Origin: Chryseobacterium sp. VAUSW3
GTDB taxonomy: Bacteria; Bacteroidota; Bacteroidia; Flavobacteriales; Weeksellaceae
Length of the DNA: 64,000 nt
Assembly (NCBI RefSeq): GCF_002205795.1
Contig: NZ_NIUY01000001.1
Coordinates: 310,001-374,000 of the forward strand
Direction of reading: 5' to 3'
Shown here: piece by piece, positions 62,642 to 64,000 of the stretch
Numbering within the stretch: position 1 is the first letter of the stretch
Layout of the letters: every line of letters starts with the position of its first letter
The notes under the pieces: model-generated
Told to the model about the DNA's origin: nothing
Databases searched by the model: none
What the model saw: only the letters and a program-made list of their open reading frames with translations
Made by a program: the position numbers and the translations under genes

Positions 62642-64000
62642 TTACTTCCTGATTTTTTTCGTAAACGTGTCGCCTCCTTTCAGCCGCACTTTAACGACAT
62701 AGACTCCATCGGTCATCGCTGAAGCACTGAAGCGGAGTTCCCTGGCAGAGCCATTTATCGTGATCAGCAGTCTTCCGGAAGCATCAAATACCTCCACCTT
62801 TTCCACGGTACGGTCTGCCCGAACGACAAAATCACTGCTATCCCGGTACACTTCCGTTGCGTTACGGCCAGAATCATCTGCAGCCAGGACCACCGCAGGT
62901 TTGTACACAATCTCAAAACGGTTCGTAAAGTCTCCCGCTTCCGTGGTGAAGGCATAATCACCCGCGGTAAGGTCGGTCACGATATTCAGGACTTTGTCTT
63001 TCAGATAAATGCTTTGCCCGTTGGCGAATACCCCGATACGGTCAATGGCCCGTATGGTATAGTTCCCCGAAACATAATGTTTGTTACCTAATGCAATTAC
63101 ATCCGTATCTTCAAATGCCGCCCGGCCGTTGATCACCGTTTTATCGGTACCGGCAAGGCTGTAGAAGGCGTCCGACGCTCCGCTGCTCGGGTGGCGCGAA
63201 TCTTCAAGCCCGAAACTGTTGCTGCCTCCTTCAAAATAGACCACAGTATTGGTCAGATGCAGATCCGACGGGGTGATGAGCTGCAGGCGGTAGCGGTCTT
63301 TCAGAACCTCGCTTTTTCCGAAGAATCCACGGTCAGGCTGGTTAACGGTACGCTGGGTATTGCTGAAATTAAGGTCTTTATCCCCCAGATTTACTGCACG
63401 GATCAGGAAGCCCTGACCCACCTTGGCATAGCGGTAAAGACCGGCCACTTCTGTCGGCGTTCCAAGTGTTCCCGTATTGTTCCCTGCGTCACCTCCCGGT
63501 GCCGGGTTGCCTTCGTCGCTCAGCGCATTGTAAATTGCATAGCTGTATCCGTTGTAGGCACCGCCGTACTGCACGTAGGTATTGTTCACCCTGTTGTCCC
63601 AGAACCTGAATTCCGGCAGCATATTGGCGTCATTCTGTTCATAATAAAGTTTAAGGTCGAGGTTCGACGCATAAGGATTACCGATCAGGTTCCAGCCCCG
63701 TCCTGCGCTAGTTTTTGTTACCGTAACAGGGTGGCTGCCGTTGACCGGCTTGCCTTTGAAATGCGCCACCGAATCGGTATAGGTATCTATCGCCTCTTTC
63801 ACGGCGAATCCCTTTCCTATGATATTATAGTCTGCAGTGGCGGCATTGACGAAAAGATTCGTGGATTCCTTCAGTACCAAAACATAACGGGTATTGGAGG
63901 CCGCCCCGAAGAGCATTTTCATGTGCTGACCTTCCACCGGTGAGGCCAGGTAATTGTATTCCTTTCTGTCATCGGTAAAGGTCATGTTTCTTTTCACCGT
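62642..64000 (-). CDS. T9SS-secreted protein, N-terminal part outside the window
   Basis: The reading frame is open to the window edge (the GTG at 63997 is internal), so only the last 452 residues are seen. It is the shared module found in the three neighbouring proteins: KEYNYLASPVEGQHMKMLFG, then RGWNLIGNPYASNLDL, SYAIYNALS, then DRYRLQLITPSDLHLTN, and DAFYSLAGTDKTVINGRAAF. It ends with a T9SS type A sorting domain (VEVFDASGRLLITING, DGVYVVKVRLKGGDT) and the same KKIRK terminus. Confidence 0.85.
   Translation of the reverse strand, partial: TVKRNMTFTDDRKEYNYLASPVEGQHMKMLFGAASNTRYVLVLKESTNLFVNAATADYNIIGKGFAVKEAIDTYTDSVAHFKGKPVNGSHPVTVTKTSAGRGWNLIGNPYASNLDLKLYYEQNDANMLPEFRFWDNRVNNTYVQYGGAYNGYSYAIYNALSDEGNPAPGGDAGNNTGTLGTPTEVAGLYRYAKVGQGFLIRAVNLGDKDLNFSNTQRTVNQPDRGFFGKSEVLKDRYRLQLITPSDLHLTNTVVYFEGGSNSFGLEDSRHPSSGASDAFYSLAGTDKTVINGRAAFEDTDVIALGNKHYVSGNYTIRAIDRIGVFANGQSIYLKDKVLNIVTDLTAGDYAFTTEAGDFTNRFEIVYKPAVVLAADDSGRNATEVYRDSSDFVVRADRTVEKVEVFDASGRLLITINGSARELRFSASAMTDGVYVVKVRLKGGDTFTKKIRK

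Noticed and set aside
1-64000. Search for CRISPR arrays, tRNA/rRNA genes, transposases or prophage genes
   Set aside because: No regularly spaced repeats, no cloverleaf-like segments and no transposase- or phage-like proteins were recognised among the reading frames.
46431-64000. The four similar T9SS genes as an assembly artefact
   Set aside because: The shared parts are clearly diverged in sequence and separated by distinct terminators and promoters, so they look like true paralogues.

Overview
The window looks like chromosomal DNA from a member of the Flavobacteriia, most likely the Chryseobacterium/Kaistella/Elizabethkingia group (Weeksellaceae). The reasons are: many promoters with the Bacteroidetes -7 box TAnnTTTG; a PorX regulator and several large proteins ending in a type IX secretion (T9SS) sorting domain; a fused LpxC-FabZ gene; thioredoxin, DUF3575 and small lipoproteins typical of the group; and one intergenic palindromic repeat of a kind I recall from Chryseobacterium genomes. 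No rRNA, tRNA, CRISPR array, insertion sequence or prophage was seen.

Region 1 (1-24.6 kb) is mostly housekeeping. On the plus strand are fbp (5' end cut off), a menC-like enolase-family gene, glnS, a thioredoxin-fold protein followed by a DUF3575-type outer-membrane protein and a small membrane protein, dusB with a lipoprotein, and an ABC-2 exporter pair. On the minus strand are an outer-membrane barrel protein, sucD, and a lipid A/efp block (HD hydrolase, lipoprotein, lpxD, lpxC-fabZ, lpxA, efp, a second lpxD-like gene, a secreted protein). Then come porX and an exonuclease III gene (plus), and an RlpA-like gene and rimO (minus).

Region 2 (24.6-45.7 kb) is a 21-kb minus-strand surface-polysaccharide locus, read from 45.7 down to 24.6 kb. 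The order is: PglF/CapD-type 4,6-dehydratase, Wza, Wzc tyrosine kinase, a lone ManC-type cupin, gmd, fcl, Wzx flippase, Wzy-like polymerase, a GT2, a secreted beta-helix protein, an alpha-1,2-fucosyltransferase (GT11), another GT2, a GT4, PglC-, PglD- and PglE-type genes, and rfbC, rfbB, rfbA. The enzymes suggest a Wzx/Wzy polymer started by a bacillosamine-type sugar-phosphate and containing fucose. The dTDP-sugar trio lacks rfbD in this window.

Region 3 (45.8-64.0 kb) is an accessory cell-surface region: a small acidic secreted protein with a C-terminal PIDDYI-transmembrane-basic tail, then four minus-strand T9SS cargo genes in a row (2342, 1138, 1498 and at least 450 residues). All four share a C-terminal module of about 450-500 residues ending in KKIRK but carry different N-terminal domains. 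Their three visible promoters each have a short stem-loop at the predicted 5' end of the transcript. PorX at 19.8 kb belongs to the regulatory system known to act on T9SS in relatives, so the window holds a T9SS regulator, T9SS cargo and the surface glycan machinery.
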